Origin: Varroa destructor | Lineage: Eukaryota > Arthropoda > Arachnida > Mesostigmata > Varroidae | Assembly: GCF_002443255.2 (NCBI RefSeq) | Contig: NW_019211457.1 | Location: 16,044,374 to 16,108,373 of the forward strand | Length of the DNA stretch: 64,000 bases | Reading direction: 5' to 3' | Part shown: one piece after another, positions 51,512 through 62,879 of the stretch | Numbering within the stretch: the stretch's first letter is position 1 | Layout of the letters: every line of letters starts with the position of its first letter | Translations under genes and position numbers: made by a program | Notes under the pieces: generated by a model | Databases searched by the model: none | Told to the model about the DNA's origin: nothing | What the model saw: only the letters and a program-made list of their open reading frames with translations

Positions 51512-53655
51512 TTATGGGCGCAGACTATACATAGAGTATGAGGAATTTGAGTTAAATGGCTAAAGAAAGCCAGCAAACAAGCTGATGAAGGAAAAAGAAA
51601 CATAGAAATTGTTTTCGTTGCAATTACAACTCGAGTATTGTAACTATCTTGAGCTAGCCTACATTGCTAAAGCATGTAGGCGGGTGAATTGATTGAAGCT
51701 GCGTCTCCCGCAAGTATGTTGTGAACGATTCGCGCGGCTCTCAAAGCGTCTGGGAAACTTTACCTATATTTTCATATAGGTAAAGGTAAAAGGCTTTATA
51801 GAAACTGGACTTATCTGGACGATCCGATGCTGGCGTAGTTCAGTGGCTGAAAATCTGTATGAAAGCAAATATTAACTTCCCAGCAGATGGTTGACTCGCC
51901 AATGGATCTAAACATTGCGTTCATCTAGAATATAAACGCGTATTAGTGTGAGATAAACATCTCGAGGCAAGTGAATTTGCCACACGACCCCACGGGCTAC
52001 GCCTGTCACTTGTATGTCTACTGTCTTTAATAGTAAGCTGATTGAACAATACCAAATCCGAAAAACGTTGGACAACAGCAATAACACACTTTCATATACC
52101 CAATACAGTAGAACATAGAGGCAGTAATGGCATGATGCCACCGCGTCTGTGATGTTTTATGGCGAACAGACGATGCCGGCGCCAGAATAAATGAAACCAT
52201 TTCCAACGCCGCTCCTTCCTGAACATTTGTACGTACTCCCCCAATCCACAACTTGCTTCTGCTGTCACAGCCGTCGGATATCAACAATCCATTGGAACTA
52301 AGCTATAGATTAGCTATATTTTCTTTAACTTTCATAAAGGCAGACACACACACGAGACTACCGTTCGTTTTTATCCCTCGACCCTATGTTCATACTTCCT
52401 GTTTGTGAGACAGTCATAGACAACAGGGGCATCGTCGCCACCTAGCAGGGTTGCAACCGGAATCATGCAAGGGGTAATAATGGGCGGAGGGGCGGGCGAA
52501 TTAAAGGGTTACCAGGCTCAGAGCAAAGGGGACAACCGCACGCGGAAAAAGCAACAAAACCGAATCAACTTCCCATCCCATCCCGCGTTTGCGGGCGTTA
52601 ACGGGCGCTGTGAAGAGAGCTTGGATGATGGCGCAGCGACCATCCGTGAGACGCATCGCAGCGTTTTCGCTAGACTGCATTTGCATAGTTAATTTGCAAG
52701 TTATGCTCAGGCTGGCTAGAAGTGCGGCGAGAAACGACCAAAGACGATGTGCGAGATGCAGGGAACGAAGTTATATTTTTCATAGGTGGCGCTTTACGTC
52801 GATCCAAGTCTTAGCCAACCAGCGAATGTTCGGCGTGCGCCTTATGTATTTCTTCTTATGTATTATGAAAGCCATTGTGTCTCAACTGACGTGACAATAA
52901 AGCACACCTACCACTAAGCATATTAAGTAAATAGATGTATATACTGCTGTGCAATAGGGGATTTAGTCTAATACTGTTGGCAATGGGGAACGTTCCCCCA
53001 AATAGACTAATTTGCCGATGGAATAACGGATCAAGAGATTTGAGCTAGCCGATAGAAAGAAAGCAAAAACAAAAATGAAACAAAGTCAGGGATAAATAAA
53101 TGAACTCAAGATAAGCCTGCTAATAGGGATAATTCTTGAGATGTGATGAAGCGCGAAGGTCGGCGGAGGGCAGGCGTCGAAGCTATTCTGGGTCGGTACT
53201 AGCCATGTAAATAGCTGTCAATGTGAAATTTGCAGTTCTCAAGAACGACAAAGTGATTTCGAGACAAAATGTTTAACTTGAGGAAGGCCGATAATGATTA
53301 CATTTGACAAGATTCAGAGGAAAACTGTATCAGCATACCTCAAGCTAAGGGCCTCATCGGCTAAAATTGTCCCTTAGTGCAAACAAGAAACGTCGAATTC
53401 AAAGCATCCCTGATTTTCACTACTTTCACATCCAGCATAGTCAAGGTTGACAGCTTTAACTCGTTCGCCAGCGCGAAGCTGTTAGGCTTTTAGATCACCA
53501 GCTGAATAAGCATGACACATGTTCAATGATATGCCGCCATAGATCAGCCACTCAGCATTGAGGGGATTTCTAAAAGGTAAAAGATGGAACCCAGCGCATC
53601 TCACATCAGCCTGGCAGCACGCAGCATCTTCGAGGTAACGCAACCTAATAGGTAA
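51512..53655. other. No recognised gene
   Basis: Contains the strong hairpin at 51758-51785. A + strand frame at 52589-52894 (101 codons) overlaps other frames at 52.45-52.7 kb; none gives a domain. Sequence at 53.40-53.66 kb may be further RT relic (see the neighbouring entry), but the frame shifts repeatedly. Confidence 0.4.
51758..51785. repeat. Perfect hairpin, 12-bp stem and 4-base loop
   Basis: Arms ctttacctatat (51758-51769) and atataggtaaag (51774-51785) are exact complements around tttc. It is too short for a microRNA precursor. Confidence 0.95.
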
Positions 53656-53970
53656 GCGACGAAGTATTACACGAAACTCAAATGTGGCATATTTGGCCAG
53701 CAAATTCACCATTGGTGCATCAGAGCGTATTCGCTTGTACTGCCGAAGTCCAAAGCGGCTGCTGTCAAACCTACCAAGTAGTTATCTTCTGCAAATATTG
53801 AAGGAAAAGGGGTCTACTGGCTTGAAGTTACGAACATCCAAATTAGCAGCTTCCGATAGATAGACAGCGCCAAGTTTGCTTTGATCGTCGATGCATCTAC
53901 TACGACGTCGTACCTCACCCTCAACGACGACGAAGTCAGAAAGATCACTGAAGCCACAGAAGTTCCGTAA
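53656..53970 (+). pseudogene. Probable decayed Ty3/Gypsy pol: RT thumb to RNase H start
   Basis: One reading frame, with stops at 53779 and 53857, carries several blocks in the order found in Ty3/Gypsy pol. These are LKCGIFGQQ (thumb Lys-Cys-x-Phe-Gly), LPKSKAAAVK at nearly the normal distance (Leu-Pro-x-Lys-Val-x-Ala-Ile/Val), GKGVYWLE (the Gly-x-x-Phe-x-Trp region after the thumb) and AKFALIVDAS (the Phe-x-Leu-x-x-Asp-Ala-Ser that opens RNase H with its first catalytic Asp). About 55 residues normally present between the second and third blocks are missing. In the next frame downstream, YFRR and then LIVFA (about 53970-54035) could continue RNase H. No terminal repeat or intact catalytic motif C is found, so the copy is dead. 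This is the best of the retroelement-like pieces, but it was matched by eye. Confidence 0.42.
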
Positions 53971-55075
53971 ATCGTATTTCAGACGAAATGAACGGTCAAA
54001 TCCTCATTACAAAACCGGATTGATTGTTTTTGCACCAGTTCGCAGAGAATGACGACAAATAGTTACCAAACTACTATTTTTATACGACGTTGCAATAACG
54101 GGACGCTTGTTGTACCAGAGAAGTAGTTAATCTTGATTGGTACAATACGAACAAGCCGGATACACTCGCACACACAAGTTTGTAGCACATTACAAGTGGC
54201 TCTAAGATGGGTAGTTAAAAACAGGCACTAGAATTACTCGAGAATGGTCGCTCTGGAAAATCAAGCCGTTCCGTACGATGTCTTTGAACAGAGAAGACTA
54301 TCATTAAAAAAAAAGTCACGCCCATTATTACAATGGTTTCACGTACTTCGACGGTAGCTGAACACTCAGACCTGCTACAAATTAGAACCTAATTGATCAG
54401 GTTAGTCGAACCAGACGCATCCATATTGGCTTGCCAACAACAGTGCAAATAACACTAGAACACTGCGTTCGCCCATGAAATCCCCGATACCAACCCGTTG
54501 AATACAGGATTAGCACTATTCGTAACCCTGACTTTCCACTCGCAAAGCTATGAGTAAGAGAACAACCTTGTTTGAGGGCTCTTATCATTATTGTCTAGCA
54601 AATAAATCATCATCCACATCCACTTTAAAGGTGCGAACAAACGCGCCATGAATGGTGGCAAGCTCTTGCCATTAGTTCTACTGTCACAAAACAACATCGT
54701 GCAATAAATGTTACTTAAAATTATCTATCGATTATATATAGTACGTTAGGTTTTCCGGATTCCCTTTGTTCCGTTGTATGTTTGTTTGAGCTAACGGGTA
54801 TCAATATATGTACGAAATTTAGACAAGGCCTTAGTCGCCGACAGACAGATCAGCAAAATTGAGTAATATGCGAGGTCATGAAAGAAAGCTGGACGACATA
54901 GAGCCGTCAGAGGCCACTCGGTTGGAATCAGCTAGTTAATATTCATCTCGACTGAAGAGTAAGAATTACTAGACGCCGGTACACGAGCGCACGCTACCCC
55001 CAGTCAACTACAATACGGAGCCCGTGCTACTGACTATAAGCGATGATCCGCCGCTTGCATTGATAGGCAGACGCA
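53971..55075. other. No recognised gene
   Basis: The first part may continue the RNase H relic in a shifted frame (to about 54050). A short + frame near 54340-54395 containing STVAEHSDLL is weakly integrase-like. Otherwise I see nothing. Confidence 0.4.
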
Positions 55076-55570
55076 ATGGAAGGACGAACACCAAGAGTAG
55101 TTTGCTTGTTGACGCGTTTCGCTACACGCGTTCATCGTTCCGTCAGTTGTTTGGTAGAGATAGTAAGTTTTCAGCCGCTATATGAAATATCTATAGCTCT
55201 CAGAATTGTGTTGGTTTGCAAAGGTAAGCGCTTTTCCCTCACGTACCATAAGGCCGGGCCCTTGGCTATCCACGCTGCCGGCTCGAACCGCCGACGGCGT
55301 TTGTCTACACTTTGCAAATGTAATTCCGCCGGGTTGTTATTAGTTTGTCTCCGAAGGCGTGAACGGTACGGGCGACAGGGCAAATTGTCTCTTTTTCATC
55401 GCAATTCGGGTAGCGTATCAACAGCCCTCTTTCGTCCTGTTGACAAGGGAAGTGTGTTTCGCGCCTACATGGGCCCGTTGCCGCATCAATATAGGAACAA
55501 CGACGACTTATCTGATCAGAATAATGCAAACGAGCTAGATACAACTAGTTTTGCTTATCGTAGGCCTTAA
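55076..55570 (+). CDS. Longest open frame, 164 codons, unassigned
   Basis: This is the longest ATG frame without gap bases. The start has purine at -3 and G at +4, a fair initiation context. The first 48 codons are hydrophobic and Arg-rich (MEGRTPRVVCLLTRF onward). At 55224 the frame passes a consensus-like donor, CAAAG followed by gtaagc, so the true coding part could be a first exon ending there. The remainder is basic and then Asn/Asp-rich, with no recognised domain, signal peptide or repeat. Two - strand frames shadow it. Frame length is about what chance allows once in 64 kb in GC-richer DNA. Confidence 0.17.
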   Translation: MEGRTPRVVCLLTRFATRVHRSVSCLVEIVSFQPLYEISIALRIVLVCKGKRFSLTYHKAGPLAIHAAGSNRRRRLSTLCKCNSAGLLLVCLRRRERYGRQGKLSLFHRNSGSVSTALFRPVDKGSVFRAYMGPLPHQYRNNDDLSDQNNANELDTTSFAYRRP

Positions 55571-56246
55571 CACAGCTGCTATGAAGAGGAAGCAGCTGGA
55601 AGATAGAGCAACATTGGACTTTTGAACCCTTCCAATTTCTCTAGAGCAGAGAAGAATAAATCGTCTTGTCATACGAATAATCCATGATTTTCATAATAAT
55701 AATTAATAGTGAAGAGTATTCAGACAAGACAAGAATAGTAACAAAAAGATTAACGCAATCCTAAGCGTGTGCCTATTTGCAAGTTACACTTTCAATTTTC
55801 GGATATCGTTTATGTGACCTTAAATGATTCGTTTAATGGTTACGGGCCAGCATCTCCATGCTGGTGCCAACCGTATTAGGTAGATAGTGGTAATCCTAGG
55901 GACACATGGTGGTCCAGACTCGAATTCAGGCGTTTCGTATTGGTAGTAGCCGGCCATTCGATATAATGCCAATCGGACATAAAGCTCGTAGACATTTCAT
56001 TATTAGCTGCCAACCACTGTTGTCAACGCATGACCATCAGTGGCATCCCGCTAAGACTCAGAAAATATTTGACTGCTCCAGTACGACTTTGAATTGTCCT
56101 ATTTCTGAAGATAGGCTCTATTAGCAGATCGAACTTGGAAGGCAGGTTAGGTCGACACTTTAGTTTCGGACAAACAGATTCTTCGATTTACCCAAAATCA
56201 CCGTAGCATCGGTCTGCAGCAGTACGCACATTTTTATTCTTCTTAG
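55571..56246. other. No recognised gene
   Basis: A 72-codon + frame (55906-56124) has scattered Cys and His, including GHKA as in gag zinc knuckles, but lacks the paired Cys spacing. Nothing is called. Confidence 0.4.
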
Positions 56247-56431
56247 AACCAGTACGCCGCCGAAATCTATTAAGCAAGACTGTTCCGACGAACTACACCG
56301 CACATCTTCAATAGCTAAGATGGTGAAAAATATTACGAAAGAGCTTCCAGACGAAGTTCAGCAACTTCGACGTATCAATCTACAGGACAAAAGAAAGGCT
56401 TCTGACCAAAATGAACTTGAACTTCAATGAT
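56247..56431 (+). CDS. Possible terminal exon, unassigned
   Basis: A strong pyrimidine tract and acceptor (atttttattcttcttag) precede an open frame running from 56247 to a TGA at 56431. After one base completing a split codon, the translation begins TSTPPKSIKQD and ends in a charged, helix-forming segment (KELPDEVQQLRRINLQDKR) with the composition of a coiled coil. An ATG in frame lies at 56320. I recognise no family and see no partner exon with matching phase, although the 55.1 kb frame with its donor lies upstream on the same strand. The case rests on the acceptor and amino acid composition only. Confidence 0.17.
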
Positions 56432-56711
56432 ATTGCTCCAACCCGTAACTAAGAATGCCCATAGTCAATGCAGCATTTTGATACGAACATGTTATCTAGT
56501 GTTAGTACAAAAACCGATGTTCCATACGATGCAGATGCAATCTTTTACAAAGCACTATATATGTTGCCCCTAGGTTATCTACGTACGATCTACTGCAGTC
56601 ATACAATCGTAAACAATCAATAGTCAACCGATCTTCAAATATTTGTGCAAATTTTAAATACAGGTAGCATGTTCGCTTACGCGAATCACTTCTTTACGTT
56701 ACAGCAGGACT

Positions 56712-56745
56712 ATAGTGGCGTCTACATACATAGTTACGCCACTAT
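56712..56745. repeat. Stem-loop, 10-bp stem and 14-base loop
   Basis: Arms atagtggcgt (56712-56721) and acgccactat (56736-56745) are exact complements. Confidence 0.9.
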
Positions 56746-56790
56746 GTACGATCGTTTACGAGTCAATAGTACGGCTGAATCGTACCCCCA

Positions 56791-56812
56791 GTCCAGGCCA
56801 AAAGCCCTGGAC
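56791..56812. repeat. Hairpin, 7-bp stem and 8-base loop
   Basis: Arms gtccagg and cctggac around ccaaaagc, 45 bases after the previous stem-loop. Confidence 0.85.
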
Positions 56813-58115
56813 GATTAAGCCCATTACTATCGTTCGCCTCGCTATTTAGTACTTGCATATTTTCACGACGGGTCTACTTACCTCTCAAATGGGTTCAATG
56901 CTTTTTTTATTGGTAGGCGATACTGAACACCACCTCGAACGCGTTTCATGTGACATCCCAGAATGGACAAGGCTTAGTTCCCAACCTGTATTGCATATGG
57001 AAGGCTAGACAACTGAAGACACGATTGCGGCCTAATGACCTCTAACACCAGCCGAGGCAATCGACAGAGGTTGTCGCCGAATTGCAAAAAAAAACAGCAA
57101 GCAGCAGCGGCGACATAGTGAAAAGTCAATCTACAGGAAGCAATATCTACCTCAAGATAGAGCGGAAGACTAAGATGGTAAGACCGAACGTAGAAAGTAA
57201 CACGTTAAAGGGTCTGGAGTTTTCTGTCTGAAGTTAAATACTATCTGATTGCATCTGTTTCTTTTACAGCTACCCTGCATTAAGTATCTCGTACATAACT
57301 GTGTTCACATCTTATTTGTCTCACACACGGACGAAGTTGAATATGCACGCCCTCGTGGGGACTACCCTCAATGATGCCTTAACTCTATACCTTCGATATC
57401 TATACAACATCTTAACGTTTATAAATGAGATTACAAAATGGTACCTTCACTCGCTTCTTAGGCTCGTATCATCTCTGCACGTTGGCGCCGAACGCATTGT
57501 CATCGCAGCTTATGCCTGAAAAAAACAGGACGCGCAACGACGTGACGAATCGACTATGGCAAAACGTGGCGACAAATAATGGCTACTTCAAGTCGGTCAT
57601 ACGCTAACTAGAATTCGTATTTGTTCTGTGCCTTCGACCGTTTCGCCCTACCGTAGGCGAACTGATAATCCTCATAATAACAGTATCATACGCAGCCCCT
57701 CGATCAGCGACTGCTAATTAGGGCAAAGCCTTTTCGAATATATGCAACACGCTCTTTCCAACAGACAAACAGATAGACGGGGCCAAACGCTGTGTAATGT
57801 ACTTCGTCACAGCGGTTCCCGTCTATAATTATCCGCTTCTAACACTCAATCCTCGCCAAGCTTAAATAGTCGAAGTAACGGCAACCAACCTGATTACGGA
57901 GTCGGATCCGAGTCTGTGTATGTCTATGAAGCTCGTCCACGTTTGAGGCGAGTAGGGGAATGTCTGCATGAGCGAACCCAAACACACGGATCTTGTTTGC
58001 GTTAACGTAAACTAGGCACTAAGTCGAGCTTCATTCGTGTAGCAGTCCGTACGATGGGAACATACATATGCAGATTTGGTGTTCAAATTAGACCTTGCCA
58101 TAATTATATACTATC

Positions 58116-58155
58116 ACTTTTATACTGTCTCATATCTATGACATAGTATAAAAGT
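58116..58155. repeat. Inverted repeat, 11-bp arms
   Basis: Arms acttttatact (58116-58126) and agtataaaagt (58145-58155) are exact complements around 18 bases. Confidence 0.9.
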
Positions 58156-61100
58156 AGCACTAACACTTTGCAAGGCAATTAGTCAAAACGATAAGCTTGA
58201 ACAATACATCTTCCCGTAGCTACGAATGGACACCTTTAGTAAGTAATTCCTAAGGCGACAATTGGCCACGTTTCTATTAGTAGCATAATTCTATTTGTTT
58301 TAACTTCTTCATCGCTACATACACTCACACGTATTTCAACACTGAAGTCATCGTCTATTTTGACAAAGCATGCCCTGCAAATTGCAGTAATAGCGCTACT
58401 AAACTATGCGGGAAGTGAGTTGCGTTGTGGGTTCGAAACCGGACGCAGACAGTTTTTTTGATGTTGGAAAAGGGCATGATGAGCGGTCTAATGCGAAACC
58501 CCTCAATTAACACAGTGCCACTAGAAGCTGCAATACTTCAAACTTTTATTTCGAAATCATTCGGCTGTCCAGTTTGAACCGTTTCCATGACAATGACCGT
58601 TGGTATTACCGCTAAAGGACCTGCATTTTCAGGCCACAAACTTGGCTCCTCTTTTCGAGGGACTTCTACAAAGAGCACAGCAAGAAACGTTAGCCGAGAG
58701 GCTAGTGATAAAAAATTCAACATAGAAGCGACACGAAACAGCTTTATAGCTTCGCCGGATCGCCGTACTTCGACCGAAGTCCCCTGACGTCCAGGTTTTC
58801 GTTGTCCGACACAATGGGCAGCTACGTCTATTCTTCACCAGGGGTTACACCTGGGATTCTGAATGTCTCTTTAAGGGGTGCGGAGGAAGAGTGAGGTTCA
58901 TGTATATAGCTCGTCACCAAAGATTTCATCTGCCCGCATTTGTTGGTTAGGTTTGAAACTGTTTGGTGGCCAATACCTTATCTGCTACAGCTGAGGGCTG
59001 GCGGCTAATGACGTACAAAAAAGCCAGTACAAATGAATGAGTGAAAAAGGGACTCAGCTGTATTTGTATAAATTGCTGGGGCCTTGGAAGTAGGAGGGGC
59101 CTACTGGACGTCGCCTAAGGTTAGTGATCAAATAAATACCATTTATGGAATACACCCTCTGACCACATCGCAATATCAATATATGCTTCAATAGTCCCCC
59201 ATCTCATTATCATACATAGTGAAATCCCATTGCTTCTTACGTTTTACACGCCTGTTAGCCTATCTGTATTCTGTGACTCCGAACCTGGGCAATGTGTTCA
59301 AAAAGGCGCTGTAGTCCTATGAGAAGCTAATCATAGGTCTGTTGTTCTTTTCTAAGAGATCTTTGGATGCATTCGCTCTGCTTTTTCGAGGCTCGCCAAC
59401 GTAAGTTTGAACTAACTCTGGCAAGTAGCGTAATGCACGTTGCTCGAGATTCTGAGGGCCCGTTTCAGGCTTTGTTTAATGTTTCGAGAAGGGACTTGGA
59501 ATTGAATCGGCGCACCCTGTGCGCGCAGCATCGTTAGAAGGTCTCAGGGGCTGAGTCATTCAATCAAAACGCTGGACGGTAATATAAAATGGTCCGTCTA
59601 ATGAATAGAAATCATTATATCGCGGGGGTTTAGAGGGAATGGCTAGAAATTTGGGCACAATGAATGAGTTAACGGTCCAATGTCGATAAACAAAAAAAAA
59701 ACTATTACCCAGATATTATTGAGTTCGTTTATGTGCGTCACATATTACAACAACTGGGGTGTGGATTTTTTCTACATATACACCATATACAGCAATTAGT
59801 GCTCTATATTGACATAGCAGTCAAACAAATTCTCTAGCTCAGTTTAACTCGAGAACACAACAAACCCATTAACGTTTATGACTGTATGACAGTCTGTTCA
59901 TCGGGTAAAAAACGACGCAGGTTTGGGAGCCTCTTTTTTGCAAAGGCCCAAATCACTACTATAGGAGCAATATTTGTGTAAAATCAAATTCCGTTAGCCG
60001 TTTAGGACACAGTAGGATGAACAAGTTTTTTAGGTGATATAGTAAATAAGCACATCTAGCGCAACTCGAGGATTGATTACCTTCGAGGTAGACGCTTGTA
60101 ACAACAAATAAATTAGTTTAAACATTGTGTGAGGCCGTAACTTTGAGATTTGTCCATTGGAAAAATAGAACCAACAACGCGTGGACGCCGCCTCAACGTT
60201 GGCGCTACCTATCAGTGGAATGGGCATCGCCATGGTAAAAAACATGGCCGTTTAAGTTCAGCAATCAAGGACCGAGTATCACAATCTGATCCGCACTCGT
60301 TATTCAACTGGTATTTATGTAGCAAAACATAAGCTTTGGCAGCAAATCCAAACAATTTTTAGTATTTAGATGACCTTGATATTTTGCCGCGTGTCTGTAG
60401 AAAAAACTAATACATTGTTTTTTTTATGTGAGATTTGTCCTATTGTACAGTTCGGTTATTTCGAGCTGGCCCTGATAGCGTAAATGATATATTTAACATA
60501 ATAAAAACGCTACAGCGGGCACTTCTATGTCAATAATCCTGCCAAGAGACGGACAAAAAATAATAACATTGTATTTTCCAGCTGCAGCAGTTCACGTATC
60601 GGACTAGTTTCTCCGAAGGTCTACGACCGGAAATCGTAGGACTCGGCGCATTTTTTTCCTATTGTCTGCATTACTACTGCTACATAAAACATCAACATAT
60701 GATTTTTCTTCCAATCTCGCTATTTCAATTTGCATAGGCTTCAACCGAGTTTTATCAAAGTCTTTGGTTTTTCCAATTCACTTACTGTATAATGAGCATC
60801 GAAATCGTCGATAACCCCACCCTTATTTTAATCGTTCTAATTCTGCTTTCTTTGATAGCCAACCTAGACCGTCCCATTTAACCTCAGTGTAGATAAAATC
60901 CACGGTAGACCCATAAGCAACTTGGCTAGGCATATAAAACCGCTAGACTCTCAAATGCCGCTAGATGAGCGTGCCACACGTGGGGTGGGCAACGCGTTCC
61001 TCTTTGAAAATCTCTACAAGTCTGCTTTTGTTATAACTAGAGGGAGTAAGCGAACGACGTAAATAAATAACTATTAGAGTAGCGCACCGAGCCGATGCCG

Positions 61101-61330
61101 TTCTCGTTTCCAACGTCCGCTAAGGCGCATCACGTGAAACATCCACAAGCTTTACCAGGTAGTGTCTGCTTCTCATTCTGAGATGCACGCGCTTCCTTAA
61201 CGGCCGCCACCACTTTCACAGGAACTAACCGTTTATTCTGCAGATCTCTATATACACCCATGTCGTGCATTCGAGTCAAGTCTCACCATTCGAGAACCGC
61301 TGCTGATCGTGCGATCATCAGAACATGTTG

Positions 61331-61569
61331 GAGAACTTGTTGGAGGTATTATTAATCAAAGGCCTTCTCTAGGTGATGTCGGTCAAGCGGTATGTTCCTT
61401 TTTTTGGGAGCCAACTTAATACTCTTTCCGTTTTCGAGGGGAAAGGCTCAAAGTCACTTCCGAACACTGACTTAGGCCAACCACTGTTTTGGGGGTTAGG
61501 GGTAATATGTGCTGCCCCATAGGAAAGCTTCCTTATGGTAGGAAACATCTGCTCTGGAATCCATCGCAA
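61331..61569 (-). pseudogene. Possible decayed reverse transcriptase, N-terminal part
   Basis: In one - strand frame the sequence gives SGWPKSV, later LSWLPKKGTYRLTD, then a stop, then RRPLINNTSNKF. In Ty3/Gypsy reverse transcriptases the fingers contain Ser-x-Trp-x-x-Pro-x-Val, then Lys-Lys-x-Gly-x-x-Arg, then Asp-Tyr-Arg-x-Leu-Asn-x-x-Thr. The order is kept, with one Asp lost and several one-residue indels. Lower coordinates show, in shifting frames, DDRTISSGSRMVRLD and IVIYL followed by LVEIFKEE, which could be motif A and the strand around motif C; the catalytic pair there would be Arg-Arg. If correct this is an old dead copy that may run down to about 60.6 kb. The evidence is visual and frame changes weaken it. 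Confidence 0.32.
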
Positions 61570-62663
61570 AGGTACATAAGCGTATCGCTTTGCCGAATTC
61601 CGTTGTCCGGAATTGTCCTACTTTAAGAAATACTGTATTAGCCTGGCAACTATAACGTTAATTGTGTATTTTATATAAATGCGACGCAATAGCGCTATTT
61701 AAAATTTTGTCTATTACAAGCAAAAAGTGCCCTTCGTGGAAATCAATGTCAGACAGTCGTGCTGCAATTTACTATTTGATGGTACAAGACGTCCTTGTAT
61801 ACTGCACTAAAAATAAGACCAAGAAATGTAACATTCTTCGGTTGTTAGAAAATGGCACTAGCTGAAACTAGTTTTTTGTGGCATGGCTTCTCCGACCCAT
61901 CCATCTATTTTGAGATGTTTTTTTTATCTCACCTTGAGCCTAAAATAAAATTATGGTTAGGTAATATTAGCCATGGATGTTTTTGGCGCGTCTGACTTTA
62001 AAAGCTAAGCAACGGTAAGATACGGCGTGTGGCCGCGAAACAAGTGGGGAATGTATATGCATGGCTGGGCCTTTTTGGATGCGCGCTGTGTTATATACCC
62101 AGGTTCTTTTCGCTGTTGAGGCGGAAACCACACTGCCACACCCAGCTCCGCCGGCATCGTCTAGTCTCAATGCTCCCAGGTCCGCAATGTCTTCCTTGGG
62201 CTAGAGTTTGATAGAAGCAAATTTAATCAAAGATGCTTCGTCCAGCAACAGTCGCCAGGCCTGGTGGGACTACTCTGGGGAGAAGCTATCACACAGTTCA
62301 ACGCTGTGGGCAGGAGTCTGCTGGGCGTTATCAGGTGTTTGTGACGAAATGCATACCGAACACATTCACTCTCGCGTTTCTATTACCTAACCCAATAATG
62401 AATGGTATAGATGCTGGCATGGGCATTTCGAATTATATTCATTATAATGTTAAAGTTTAACGAAAATTTTCATCTCACAGAACTTCCTATACCAACGTGA
62501 ACCCATTTTTTAAAGAGTAAACATTAAAAGTCATTCGCAAGTTTTGACACATGAGCAATCAACAATCAGACGCAAAAAGCTACGGAAAAGATCAATGACT
62601 TTTAAAGAAACACAACGCACGATTCTATGTTTTTCTTGATCTAAAAGTAACTTCACCTTACCA
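61570..62663. other. No recognised gene
   Basis: Several 60-75-codon frames overlap on both strands between 61.66 and 62.46 kb without a recognisable domain. A T9 run lies near 61919. I see nothing else. Confidence 0.45.
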
Positions 62664-62879
62664 CTAGCCTAATAACCCCTCGACAGACCCACGTATCATC
62701 GTGCATCGGGCAGGCGATGTGGCATTTGCACGCTGACCTATGGCTAGTTCAAAGACGATGGGTTCCTTGTACTGTCCACGGTTATTAAACTTGTACCTTT
62801 TGTTTACGTACCGCTCATTTGGTTCTACGATAGGTTTTATTTGATATAGTCCTTGTACGGTTGTTACGCCGACTGACAA
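62664..62879 (-). pseudogene. Possible reverse transcriptase palm relic
   Basis: This 71-codon frame begins at a TTG and is open further upstream. VTTVQGLYQIK resembles the Phe-Thr-x-Leu-Asp-Leu...Gly-Tyr-x-Gln-Ile stretch of motif A with the Asp lost. Then comes RGQY, and then GQRANATSPARCTM, which recalls Gly-Leu-x-Asn-Ala-Pro-Ala-x-Phe with small insertions, and finally VEGLLG. Order and approximate spacing fit a Ty3/Gypsy reverse transcriptase. On the - strand this lies upstream of the 61.4 kb piece yet covers a later part of the domain, so the two would be separate copies. The chance level is high for matches of this kind. Confidence 0.22.

Larger units (their letters stand above)
56432..61330. 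other. No clearly recognised gene
   Basis: Contains stem-loops (56712-56745 and 56791-56812) and an inverted repeat (58116-58155). Short frames at 57.3-57.6 and 58.5-58.8 kb lack domains. The part from about 60.6 to 61.3 kb may hold more RT relic on the - strand, reached only by changing frame several times. Confidence 0.4.

Noticed and set aside
51829..51904. tRNA-like stretch with a perfect A box (tagttcagtgg) and a partly pairing acceptor stem
   Set aside because: The B box is degenerate (ggttgactc), the anticodon and T stems do not pair, and such A boxes recur by chance in the window.
55906..56124. GHKA string as in a gag zinc knuckle
   Set aside because: The paired upstream Cys residues are missing.
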